Source: Streptomycetales bacterium (GTDB taxonomy: Bacteria; Actinomycetota; Actinomycetes; Prado026). From it: a stretch of 8,966 nucleotides of DNA. The number at the start of each line of letters is the position of its first letter. Positions within the stretch are counted from its first letter, which is position 1. A model generated the notes under the pieces. It was given only the letters and a program-made list of their open reading frames with translations, searched no databases and was not told the origin of the DNA. The stretch is taken from the NCBI GenBank assembly GCA_025361995.1, contig JANYIP010000042.1:1-8966 (forward strand). Reading direction: 5' to 3'. Shown one piece after another: positions 1 to 6,500 of the stretch. Both the position numbers and the translations under genes were made by a program.

Positions 1-1
1 C

Positions 2-181
2 CTCAACGCGGCGACGCTCGAACAGCTCGAGGCGCTGCCCGGGGTCGGGCCCGTGCTGGCCCAGAAGATCCTCGACTGGCGAACGGCTCACGGAAGGTTC
101 ACGAACATCGACGAGCTGCGAGAAGTCGGCGGGATCGGCGACCGGAAGTTCTCGGACATCTCACCGAAGGTGCGGGTATGA
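2..181 (+). CDS. comEA: ComEA family competence DNA-binding protein, C-terminal end (5' truncated by window)
   Basis: Only the last 59 residues are visible; the gene starts before the window. They form a tandem helix-hairpin-helix region: one hairpin around LPGVGPVLAQKIL (residues 12-24 of the visible part) and a second around VGGIGDRKF. This is the C-terminal DNA-binding domain of ComEA, which in known competence systems is a membrane-anchored receptor that binds incoming double-stranded DNA outside the membrane and passes it to the ComEC channel. The signal anchor and any SLBB domain that would complete the assignment lie outside the window. The stop codon TGA (179-181) overlaps the ATG of comEC as ATGA, so the two are almost certainly co-transcribed and translationally coupled. 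Other HhH proteins have similar ends, but the comEC neighbour makes ComEA the clear choice. Confidence 0.9.
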   Translation, partial: LNAATLEQLEALPGVGPVLAQKILDWRTAHGRFTNIDELREVGGIGDRKFSDISPKVRV

Positions 182-2568
182 CGCAGCCGTGGTTCGACCA
201 GGAATCCTTGCCACCGCCCGATCTGCGGCTGGTACCGCCGGCCGTGGCGTGCTGGGTCGGGGGCCTCGCGTCGACGCTGCTGCCAGCTGTCGTTGGCCTC
301 GTCGTCGGGGTCGTCGCGGTCGGCCTCGCGCTGGGGATCACGACCGTGGTCGTCGTCGCCAGCCATCGTGGTGGTCGGCCCGCCAGTGCGCAGCGGCACT
401 CGGTGACCCGGGTCATCGCCGTGGCGCTGGTGTGTCTGGCCGCGTCGTCGCTGGCCGGTGGGTGGCGGCTGCACACCGTACGGTCGGGGCCGGTCGCGCA
501 CCTCGCCGACCAGGGTGCGGGGGGCACCGCCGAGCTCGTGGTGACTGCCGACCCGACGGCGTTGCGCGACAAGGTGATCGGGACGACGAGAGGACCGGAG
601 CAGGTCGCAGTGCAGGCTCGGCTGGAACGTCTGGTCGGCCGTGGTCTCGACATCCGCACCCACGAGCCGGTGCTCGTGATCGCGACGCGTTCCGGGTGGG
701 GTGCCCTGCTGCCGAGCCAGCGGGTACGCACCGAGGTCCGTCTCGGGATGGCCGACCCCACAGACGACCTGGCTGCCTGGGCTCGGGCGATCGGGCCCCC
801 CACGCTGATCGGCGGTTCGTCTGCTGTCGAGCGCGGCGCGGGGTTCGTCCGCGAACGGTTGCGCGACTCGACGGCGGGGCTGGCACCAGCCCAGCGAGGT
901 CTGGTCGCGGGGCTGGTCGACGGCGACGTCTCCCAGCTGCCGTCCGACGTCGCGGACGACTTCAAGGTGGCGGGCCTGACTCACCTTTCTGCGGTGTCGG
1001 GGTCGAACGTGAGCTTCGTGCTCGCAGCGGTGCTGCTGGCCGGTCGGTGGCTGGGCCTGCGTGGGCGGGCTCTGCCCATCCTGGGAGTGCTCGGACTGGG
1101 CGGGTTCCTCATCCTGGCGCGGCCCGAGCCGAGCGTGCTGCGCGCCACGGTCATGGGCTTGCTCGTCGTCGCGGCGATGGTCCGAAAGGGGGCGTCGCAA
1201 CGGACCGGCCTGCCCGCCCTTGGCGCCGCTGTCGTCGTCCTCGTGCTCGTCGACCCGTTCCTGGCGCGCTCGGCGGGCTTCGCCCTGTCGGTCCTGGCCA
1301 CCGTCGGGCTGCTGGTCCTCGCGCCGGGCTGGCGCGAGCGGCTCCGCCGCCGGTTGCCGGCCCCGGTCGCCGACGGGGTCGCGATTGCTGCAGCGGCCCA
1401 GATCGCCGTGATGCCGGTCCTGATCCTGCTCGCGCCCACGGTCAGCCTCGTCTCGGTTCCGGCCAACTTGCTTGCCGAACCGGCGGTCCCGGCTGCCACC
1501 GTCCTTGGGGTTGTGGCTGCCGTGGCCGGGGTGGCGTTCGCCCCAGCCGGGCACGTCTTCGCCTGGCTGGCCGGACTGCCCGCCGGCTGGATCGTCCTGG
1601 TGGCGCACACCTTCGCCCAGCTGCCCTACGCGACCGTCGGCTGGCCCGCCGGTGTCGGCGGCTCTGTGCTCATGGTGGCAGTGCTGGTGGCGCTGCGGCT
1701 CGGCTGGCCGTGGCTGCGCCTGCACCGCAGGGCCATCGTTGCGGTCAGTGCGGCGGTGCTGCTCCTGATGGCGTCGCCGCTCGTACCCGGCTCGACCTGG
1801 CCGCCACACGGCTGGATCGCCGTCAGCTGCGACGTGGGCCAGGGCGACGGGCTGGTCATCTCGGCCGGGAGCGGAGCCGCGATCGTGGTCGACGCCGGGC
1901 CTGACCCCGACACGATGGACCGCTGCCTGACCCAGCTTGGCATCCACCGGATCGGCCTCGTGGTGCTCACCCACTTCCACGCCGACCACGTCGAAGGCCT
2001 ACCAGGCGTCCTCCATCACCGGTCGGTCGCTGAGGTCGAGGTCTCCCCGCTCGCCGAACCACCTGATGAGGCGGCTCGGGTACGGGCCTGGACCAGGGCG
2101 GCAGGGATCCCGGTGACCGTCGCAGCTGCGGGGGAGGAGCGGGCGTACGACGGGATCCGCTGGACTGTGCTGTGGCCGCGACGGCTCATCGCCGGCGACT
2201 CGCCACCGAACAACGCCAGCATCGTCCTGCGCCTGGTCAGCCAGGGGGTCGTGTTCCTGCTGACCGGCGACGTCGAACCGCCCGCTCAGGCGGAGCTCCT
2301 CGCGGACCCCGGCGCGCTGCGGGCCGACGTCCTGAAGGTGCCGCACCACGGGTCGCGCCACCAGGACCCGGAGATGCTGCGGGCTGTCGGCGCCCGCTTC
2401 GCGCTGATCTCGGTCGGTGTCGGCAACCCGTACGGTCACCCAGCGCTGAGCACCATCGCCCTGCTCGAGTCGTACGGGATGGAGGTCAAGCGGACCGACC
2501 TCGACGGCGCCATCGCGGTGGTCGGGCCGGCGAGCGACCTGCACCTTGTCACCGCCGGCCCCGGTTGA
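178..2568 (+). CDS. comEC: ComEC/Rec2 family DNA uptake channel with metallo-beta-lactamase-like domain
   Basis: 796 residues, the usual length for a full ComEC. In known systems it forms the inner-membrane channel that brings single-stranded DNA into the cell. The N-terminus carries hydrophobic segments (about residues 20-62 and 76-97), then a soluble region with the look of the N-terminal ComEC domain (DUF4131-like). The competence membrane domain follows, with the HLSAVSG motif at 269-275 and many hydrophobic helices to about 540. The C-terminal metallo-beta-lactamase-like domain begins at DVGQGDG (552-558) and keeps the metal-site motif HFHADH (599-604), TGD (696-698) and PHHGS (722-726), so a nuclease role is plausible. 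ATG 178 is favoured by GAAGGTG at 166-172, 5 bases upstream, and by the 4-base overlap with comEA. Natural competence is unproven in many actinobacteria carrying this pair, so activity in this organism is inference. Confidence 0.95.
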   Translation: MTQPWFDQESLPPPDLRLVPPAVACWVGGLASTLLPAVVGLVVGVVAVGLALGITTVVVVASHRGGRPASAQRHSVTRVIAVALVCLAASSLAGGWRLHTVRSGPVAHLADQGAGGTAELVVTADPTALRDKVIGTTRGPEQVAVQARLERLVGRGLDIRTHEPVLVIATRSGWGALLPSQRVRTEVRLGMADPTDDLAAWARAIGPPTLIGGSSAVERGAGFVRERLRDSTAGLAPAQRGLVAGLVDGDVSQLPSDVADDFKVAGLTHLSAVSGSNVSFVLAAVLLAGRWLGLRGRALPILGVLGLGGFLILARPEPSVLRATVMGLLVVAAMVRKGASQRTGLPALGAAVVVLVLVDPFLARSAGFALSVLATVGLLVLAPGWRERLRRRLPAPVADGVAIAAAAQIAVMPVLILLAPTVSLVSVPANLLAEPAVPAATVLGVVAAVAGVAFAPAGHVFAWLAGLPAGWIVLVAHTFAQLPYATVGWPAGVGGSVLMVAVLVALRLGWPWLRLHRRAIVAVSAAVLLLMASPLVPGSTWPPHGWIAVSCDVGQGDGLVISAGSGAAIVVDAGPDPDTMDRCLTQLGIHRIGLVVLTHFHADHVEGLPGVLHHRSVAEVEVSPLAEPPDEAARVRAWTRAAGIPVTVAAAGEERAYDGIRWTVLWPRRLIAGDSPPNNASIVLRLVSQGVVFLLTGDVEPPAQAELLADPGALRADVLKVPHHGSRHQDPEMLRAVGARFALISVGVGNPYGHPALSTIALLESYGMEVKRTDLDGAIAVVGPASDLHLVTAGPG

Positions 2569-2585
2569 CGCCCTGTCGTGTGTGC

Positions 2586-2612
2586 CGTCGGGTGTCGTCG
2601 GGTGTCGTCGGG
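2586..2612 (+). repeat. Short period-10 tandem repeat in the comEC-holA gap
   Basis: In the 63-base gap between comEC and holA the sequence keeps an exact 10-base period over 27 bases (unit GTCGGGTGTC, about 2.7 copies). A period of 10 is not a multiple of 3, and the tract sits ahead of the conserved start of the delta subunit, so it is most likely noncoding. It is therefore evidence against starting holA further upstream at 2578. It could be replication slippage in GC-rich DNA, or two same-face binding sites one helical turn apart. Nothing in the sequence decides between these. No clear terminator for comEC is visible in the gap. Confidence 0.7.
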
Positions 2613-2631
2613 GCATGGCATGCTCGCGGCG

Positions 2632-3612
2632 ATGCCCGAGATCCCCGCCCCGCCGCCGGTAACCTTGGTGACCGGCCCTGAGGAGCTGCTGGTCGCGCGC
2701 GCGGTGGCCACCACCATCGCGCTGGCCAAGGCCGCCGACCCCGATGCCGATCTGCGCTGCATGTCGGCCGCCGAGGTCGAGCCGGCCAGGCTCCGCGAGC
2801 TCACCAGCCCGTCCCTCTTCGGCGAGAGCGCGATCCTGGTCATCGAGAACGCGCACGAGCTCGCCGCCGAGGCGGTCACCGCCGTCGCGGCGTACATCCG
2901 GGACCCGGCCGACCACGTGATCCTCGTGCTGGTGCACTCGGGCGCGGCCAACCGGGCCAAGGGGATCCTCGAGGCGTGCAAGGCCATGCGTACCCCGGAG
3001 ATCAGCTGTCCCAAGGTGACCAAGGTCGCCGACCGGGTCGACTTCGTCCGGGCGGAGTCGCGCGTGGGCGGGCGACCGTTCAACGACGACACCGCCCGAG
3101 CGCTGGTGGACGCCGTGGGCAGCGACCTGCGTGAGCTGTCGGCCGCGTGCGCCCAGCTCATCTCGGACACCGACGGGCCGGTCACGCCGGACGTGGTGAC
3201 GCGCTACTACGAGGGCCGCGCCGAGGTCACGAGCTTCCAGGTGGCCGACCTGGCGATGGACGGGCGGACCAGTGAGGCGCTGAAGCAGCTGCGCTACGCG
3301 CTCGGGTGCGGCGTGGCCCCGGTCCTGGTCACGAGCGCGCTGGCCCAGGGCCTGCGCTCGATCGGCCGGGTGGCATCCGCGCCGCGCGGCTCGCGGCCAG
3401 CCGACCTCGCCCGTGACCTGGGGATGCCGCCCTGGAAGGTCGATGTCGTGCGCCGGCAGATGCGCGGCTGGAACGGCGACGCGCTCGCCGAGGCGATCGC
3501 CGCGGTGGCGACGGCGGACGGCGCGGTCAAAGGAGCGGGTGGTGCGGGCGACCCCGGCTACGCCCTGGAGAAGGCTGTCGTTTCGATCTGCCGGGCCCGC
3601 GGCGAGGCCTAG
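2632..3612 (+). CDS. holA: DNA polymerase III delta subunit
   Basis: 326 residues from ATG 2632, typical for actinobacterial HolA. The delta subunit is the clamp-loader member that opens the sliding clamp so the complex can load it onto DNA. Visible family features are the opening VTLVTGPEELLVARAV in place of the usual P-loop region, the strand ILVIENAHEL (about residues 66-75), the helix GSDLRELSAACAQLISD (about 163-179) that is a hallmark of the family, YYEGRAEVTSFQVADLA in the collar-linking region, and PPWKVDVVRRQ near the C-terminus. The frame stays open upstream to 2578, but those residues lack family character and cover a tandem repeat. No good Shine-Dalgarno precedes 2632. CATGCT at 2619-2624 lies 7 bases upstream and could be a -10 element for a nearly leaderless mRNA. 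The gene ends 2 bases before the stop of the convergent rpsT. Confidence 0.93.
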   Translation: MPEIPAPPPVTLVTGPEELLVARAVATTIALAKAADPDADLRCMSAAEVEPARLRELTSPSLFGESAILVIENAHELAAEAVTAVAAYIRDPADHVILVLVHSGAANRAKGILEACKAMRTPEISCPKVTKVADRVDFVRAESRVGGRPFNDDTARALVDAVGSDLRELSAACAQLISDTDGPVTPDVVTRYYEGRAEVTSFQVADLAMDGRTSEALKQLRYALGCGVAPVLVTSALAQGLRSIGRVASAPRGSRPADLARDLGMPPWKVDVVRRQMRGWNGDALAEAIAAVATADGAVKGAGGAGDPGYALEKAVVSICRARGEA

Positions 3613-3614
3613 GC

Positions 3615-3881
3615 TCAGGAGGAGAGGCTGCTCAGTTGCTTCGCGAGGGCGGACTTGCGGTTGGCGGCCTGGTTCTTGTGGATGACACCCTTGCTGGCGG
3701 CCTTGTCGAGGCTGCGCGAGGCGTCCGCGAGCAGGGTCGCTGCGGCTGCAGCGTCGCCGGCGTCAGCGGCCGTACGGAACTTCTTCACGGCGGTCTTCAA
3801 CGAGGACTTGACGGCCTTGTTGCGCTGCCGCGCCTTCTCGTTGGTCTTGTTGCGCTTGATCTGGGACTTGATGTTCGCCAC
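3615..3881 (-). CDS. rpsT: 30S ribosomal protein S20
   Basis: 88 residues, the normal S20 length. S20 is a primary 16S rRNA-binding protein of the small subunit. The N-terminus (initiator, then ANIKSQIKRNKTNEKARQRN) and the late segment KGVIHKNQAANRKS are the classic S20 signatures, in a lysine/arginine-rich helical protein. The frame runs upstream to 3962, but conserved S20 sequence begins exactly at GTG 3879-3881. GAGG lies 9 bases ahead of this codon, so the short form is chosen; the upstream residues are leader. Non-ATG starts are familiar for rpsT, with UUG in E. coli. The gene is transcribed opposite to holA and its stop is 2 bases from the holA stop. No intrinsic terminator with a T-tract is visible on either side of the junction. 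Confidence 0.96.
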   Translation of the reverse strand: MANIKSQIKRNKTNEKARQRNKAVKSSLKTAVKKFRTAADAGDAAAAATLLADASRSLDKAASKGVIHKNQAANRKSALAKQLSSLSS

Positions 3882-3960
3882 GAAAGTCAGCCTCGGGGTT
3901 GTTGTCGGGGGTGTTGTCGAATTCCGGGCACGCTCAACCAGCGCGCGCACGCGAGTCGCC

Positions 3961-3990
3961 AAGGTACCAGCCGAGCGCCGACACGCTCAA
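3961..3990 (-). promoter_or_regulatory. Candidate promoter for rpsT
   Basis: On the minus strand, TTGAGC (3985-3990) is followed after 18 bases by TACCTT (3961-3966). This fits an actinobacterial vegetative promoter with a TANNNT -10 element. Transcription would begin near 3954, giving a leader of about 70 bases before the rpsT GTG. It sits just past the stop of the upstream PemK/MazF-like gene, so rpsT would have its own promoter even if some readthrough occurs. The spacer and -35 contain a small inverted repeat (GAGCG/CGCTC, 3973-3988), and the -35 block TTGAGCGTG recurs 53 bases downstream at 3929-3937, which could mark a second start. Assigned from consensus only. Confidence 0.4.
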
Positions 3991-4001
3991 ACCGAGGCAG
4001 C

Positions 4002-4526
4002 TCAGGCCCAGCCGTGCAGGGCGCGCAGGGCGGTGGCAACCTGGTCGAAGCGGTCGCGCTCCAGTGCGGCGCCTTCGCGGCGGACGGACTCCGGCGAGAC
4101 TGCCAGCACCCGGTCGAGGCGGACGCTGCTGACCCGACCCTCGGTGTCCCAGCCACCGCTGCCGAGCACGAGCCACCGCTCGTCCACGTGGTGGTCCTTG
4201 CTGGACAGCATGAGGACTGCCAGCTCCGCCGGGTGACCAGCCGTCGCTCGTCCCATCACCACCACGGGCCGGTCCTTGCCCTGGCTGGCGTCCTCCTCGT
4301 AGGGCACCCAGGTCCACACGACCTCCCCGGGGTCAGGCTCGCCGTCGTGCCGCGGGGCGTACGCGAGCGCCACCGACCCTTGGTAGTCGTGAGCCCGGCC
4401 CGGCGCCGCGGAGGGCGGGACGTGCGGCGGCGCAGCTCGCACCGCCGGGGCCAGGCCAGCAGAGGGCGTCCGGGGGCGGCGTCGGAAGAGTCCCGACAGA
4501 GTCCGCGCCGCCGCCTGCCTGAGCAC
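4002..4526 (-). CDS. PemK/MazF-fold family protein (possible endoribonuclease, no antitoxin seen)
   Basis: 174 residues from a GTG start. Residues about 66-174 match the PemK/MazF fold: PGEVVWTWVPYEED (66-79) for the first strand, then QGKDRPVVVMGR (82-93) with the arginine corresponding to the catalytic Arg of MazF, then LAVLMLSSKDH (102-112) with serines where MazF has its catalytic Thr/Ser, and RVSSVRLDRVLAV (131-143). MazF toxins cut RNA as dimers. Canonical MazF is about 110 residues; here about 65 extra residues, rich in Arg, Pro and Ala, precede the fold. The neighbours are rpsT downstream and the divergent lepA, neither an antitoxin. That argues for a chromosomal housekeeping or regulatory role over a classic addiction module. 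Such lone PemK-like proteins are commonly annotated in actinobacteria. There is no clear Shine-Dalgarno; a good -10 element 6 bases upstream suggests a leaderless mRNA. Fold confident, RNase activity unproven. Confidence 0.8.
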   Translation of the reverse strand: MLRQAAARTLSGLFRRRPRTPSAGLAPAVRAAPPHVPPSAAPGRAHDYQGSVALAYAPRHDGEPDPGEVVWTWVPYEEDASQGKDRPVVVMGRATAGHPAELAVLMLSSKDHHVDERWLVLGSGGWDTEGRVSSVRLDRVLAVSPESVRREGAALERDRFDQVATALRALHGWA

Positions 4527-4532
4527 GTCACG

Positions 4533-4538
4533 AGCCTA
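4533..4538 (-). promoter_or_regulatory. -10 element for the PemK/MazF-like gene (leaderless start)
   Basis: On the minus strand TAGGCT matches the actinobacterial TANNNT -10 consensus. It ends 6 bases before the GTG start codon (4524-4526), so a start site 7 bases downstream would fall on the G of GTG, giving an mRNA with no 5' leader. No purine-rich Shine-Dalgarno is present there, which is consistent. A good -35 hexamer is not visible at 17-19 bases upstream. The remaining divergent gap (4539-4620) shows no convincing plus-strand promoter for lepA. Confidence 0.5.
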
Positions 4539-4620
4539 GGCCGTGGGAGCATGGAGGTGAGCTGAACCCGTCCGGGCAGTCGCCGCGCCGTCCATCCGCA
4601 GAAGTCCGAGGTCCGCCAGC

Positions 4621-6492
4621 GTGCCCCCGATCCGCCCAGGTGCCCTGCCCCAGCCGGGGTCGACGCCGCCGGAGATCATCCGGAACTTCTGCATCATCGC
4701 CCACATCGACCACGGCAAGTCGACGCTGGCCGACCGGATGCTCCAGCTCACCGGCGTCGTGGACGGCCGGCAGATGCGGGCGCAGTACCTCGACCGGATG
4801 GACATCGAGCGCGAGCGCGGTATCACGATCAAGAGCCAGGCGGTCCGGCTGCCGTACGTGGCGTCGGACGGCAAGAACTACGTGCTCAACCTGATCGACA
4901 CACCTGGCCACGTCGACTTCACGTACGAGGTGTCCCGGTCGTTGGCCGCCTGCGAGGGCACCGTGCTGCTGGTCGACGCGGCGCAGGGGATCGAGGCGCA
5001 GACGCTCGCCAACCTCTACCTCGCCCTCGAGAACGACCTGGCGATCATCCCGGTGCTCAACAAGATCGACCTGCCGGCCGCCCAGCCGGACAAGTACGCC
5101 GCCGAGCTCGCGCACATCATCGGCTGCGACGCGGCGGACGTCCTGCGGGTCAGCGCCAAGACCGGCGAGGGCGTGGGCGACCTGCTCGACGAGGTGGTGC
5201 GGGTGGTCCCGCACCCGATCGGCGACCCGACCGCGCCGGCGCGCGCGATGATCTTCGACTCGGTGTACGACACGTACCGAGGCGTGGTGACGTACGTGCG
5301 GGTGATCGACGGGGAGCTGTCGACCCGCGAGAAGATCCTGATGCTGTCGACCAGGGCGACCCACGAGATGCTCGAGGTCGGCGTGATCTCTCCGGAGCCG
5401 GTCGTGAGCGCAGGGCTCGGGGTGGGCGAGGTCGGCTACCTGATCACCGGCGTGAAGGACGTACGCCAGTCGCGGGTCGGCGACACGGTGACCTCCGCGA
5501 CGAACCCGGCGACGACGGCGCTCGGTGGCTACCGCGACCCGGTCCCGATGGTGTTCTCCGGGCTGTACCCGATCGACGGGGACGACTACCCCGATCTGCG
5601 CGACGCCCTGGAGCGTCTGCAGCTCAACGACGCGGCGCTGGTGTGGGAGCCGGAGACGTCCGCGGCGCTCGGCTTCGGGTTCCGGGTGGGCTTCCTGGGC
5701 CTGCTGCACCTCGAGATCGTCCGCGAGCGGCTGGAGCGCGAGTTCGGCCTCGACCTGATCGCGACCGCGCCCAACGTGGTGTACCGGGTGGTCCTCGAGG
5801 ACGGCCGGGAGCGCGTCGTGACCAACCCGAGCGAGTTCCCCGAGGGCAAGATCGCCGCGATCTTCGAGCCGATGGTGCGTGCCACCGTGCTGGCGCCGAG
5901 CGTGTACATCGGCACGATCATGGAGCTCTGCCAGAACCGGCGCGGGGCGCTGCTGGGCATGGACTACCTGTCCGAGGACCGGGTCGAGCTGCGGTACACG
6001 CTGCCGCTCGGCGAGATCATCTTCGACTTCTTCGACAGCCTGAAGTCACGGACCCGCGGGTACGCGAGCCTGGACTACGAGCCCACCGGCGAGCAGGAGT
6101 CCGACCTGGTGAAGGTCGACATCCTGCTGCAGGGCGAGGCGGTGGACGCGTTCAGCGCGATCGTGCACAAGGACAAGGCGTACGGCTACGGGGTCTCGAT
6201 GACCGGCAAGCTGCGCAAGCTGATCCCGCGCCAGCAGTTCGAGGTGCCGATCCAGGCGGCGATCGGCTCGCGGGTGATAGCGCGCGAGAACATCAGCGCG
6301 ATCCGCAAGGACGTGCTGGCCAAGTGCTATGGCGGTGACATCACCCGCAAGCGGAAGCTGCTGGAGAAGCAGAAAGAGGGCAAGAAGCGGATGAAGATGG
6401 TGGGGCGGGTGGAGGTCCCGCAGGAGGCGTTCATCGCTGCCCTCTCGACCGAGGTCGAGGTCGGCTCAGGCTCAGGTTCGGCGAAGCGGTAG
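4621..6492 (+). CDS. lepA: Elongation factor 4 (LepA) translational GTPase
   Basis: 623 residues. EF4/LepA is a ribosome-associated GTPase linked to back-translocation and to ribosome assembly under stress. All GTPase motifs are present: G1 AHIDHGKS (27-34), the ERGITI switch I region (65-70), G3 DTPGH (93-97), G4 NKID (147-150) and G5 SAK near 177-179. The middle FSGLYPIDGDDYPDLRDAL and GFRVGFLGLLHLEI segments belong to the EF-G-like domains, and the LepA-specific C-terminal domain ends with GGDITRKRKLLEKQKEGKKR and VPQEAFIAAL. GTG 4621 is supported by GAGG 9 bases upstream and gives an extension of about 17 residues over the E. coli protein, as usual in actinobacteria. A GSGSGS tail (615-620) precedes the terminal AKR. 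A sortase gene follows after 8 bases, so lepA probably heads an operon; its own promoter was not identified. Confidence 0.98.
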   Translation: MPPIRPGALPQPGSTPPEIIRNFCIIAHIDHGKSTLADRMLQLTGVVDGRQMRAQYLDRMDIERERGITIKSQAVRLPYVASDGKNYVLNLIDTPGHVDFTYEVSRSLAACEGTVLLVDAAQGIEAQTLANLYLALENDLAIIPVLNKIDLPAAQPDKYAAELAHIIGCDAADVLRVSAKTGEGVGDLLDEVVRVVPHPIGDPTAPARAMIFDSVYDTYRGVVTYVRVIDGELSTREKILMLSTRATHEMLEVGVISPEPVVSAGLGVGEVGYLITGVKDVRQSRVGDTVTSATNPATTALGGYRDPVPMVFSGLYPIDGDDYPDLRDALERLQLNDAALVWEPETSAALGFGFRVGFLGLLHLEIVRERLEREFGLDLIATAPNVVYRVVLEDGRERVVTNPSEFPEGKIAAIFEPMVRATVLAPSVYIGTIMELCQNRRGALLGMDYLSEDRVELRYTLPLGEIIFDFFDSLKSRTRGYASLDYEPTGEQESDLVKVDILLQGEAVDAFSAIVHKDKAYGYGVSMTGKLRKLIPRQQFEVPIQAAIGSRVIARENISAIRKDVLAKCYGGDITRKRKLLEKQKEGKKRMKMVGRVEVPQEAFIAALSTEVEVGSGSGSAKR

Positions 6493-6500
6493 GGGGAGGC

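Noticed and set aside
88..1989. Very long open frame on the minus strand opposite comEC (633 codons)
   Set aside because: It is antisense to a clear ComEC, its translation is low-complexity Arg/Pro/His/Asp/Gln-rich, and long antisense frames are expected in GC-rich DNA.
3585..3614. GC-rich palindromes (GGGCCC, GCCTAGGC) at the holA end as an intrinsic terminator
   Set aside because: They are perfect palindromes with no loop, and no T-run follows on either strand.
3882..3962. Longer form of S20 starting at 3962
   Set aside because: The 27 extra residues have no S20 character, and GTG 3881 has a good ribosome site and the canonical S20 N-terminus.
4534..4541. Second copy of GCCTAGGC in the divergent lepA gap, matching the one at 3607-3614, as a shared protein-binding site
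   Set aside because: Two copies of an 8-base palindrome in 9 kb of GC-rich DNA are weak evidence; one is partly the holA stop codon and the other is explained by the -10 element.
4551..4565. Four-codon mini-frame (MEVS) upstream of lepA as a possible regulatory upstream ORF
   Set aside because: A frame this short arises by chance, its G-rich upstream run is too close to the ATG, and no attenuator-like hairpins follow it.
4528..5709. Long minus-strand open frame (393 codons) opposite lepA
   Set aside because: Shadow of lepA codon bias: rich in Arg, His, Val and Asp with no recognisable domain, and fully inside a certain gene.
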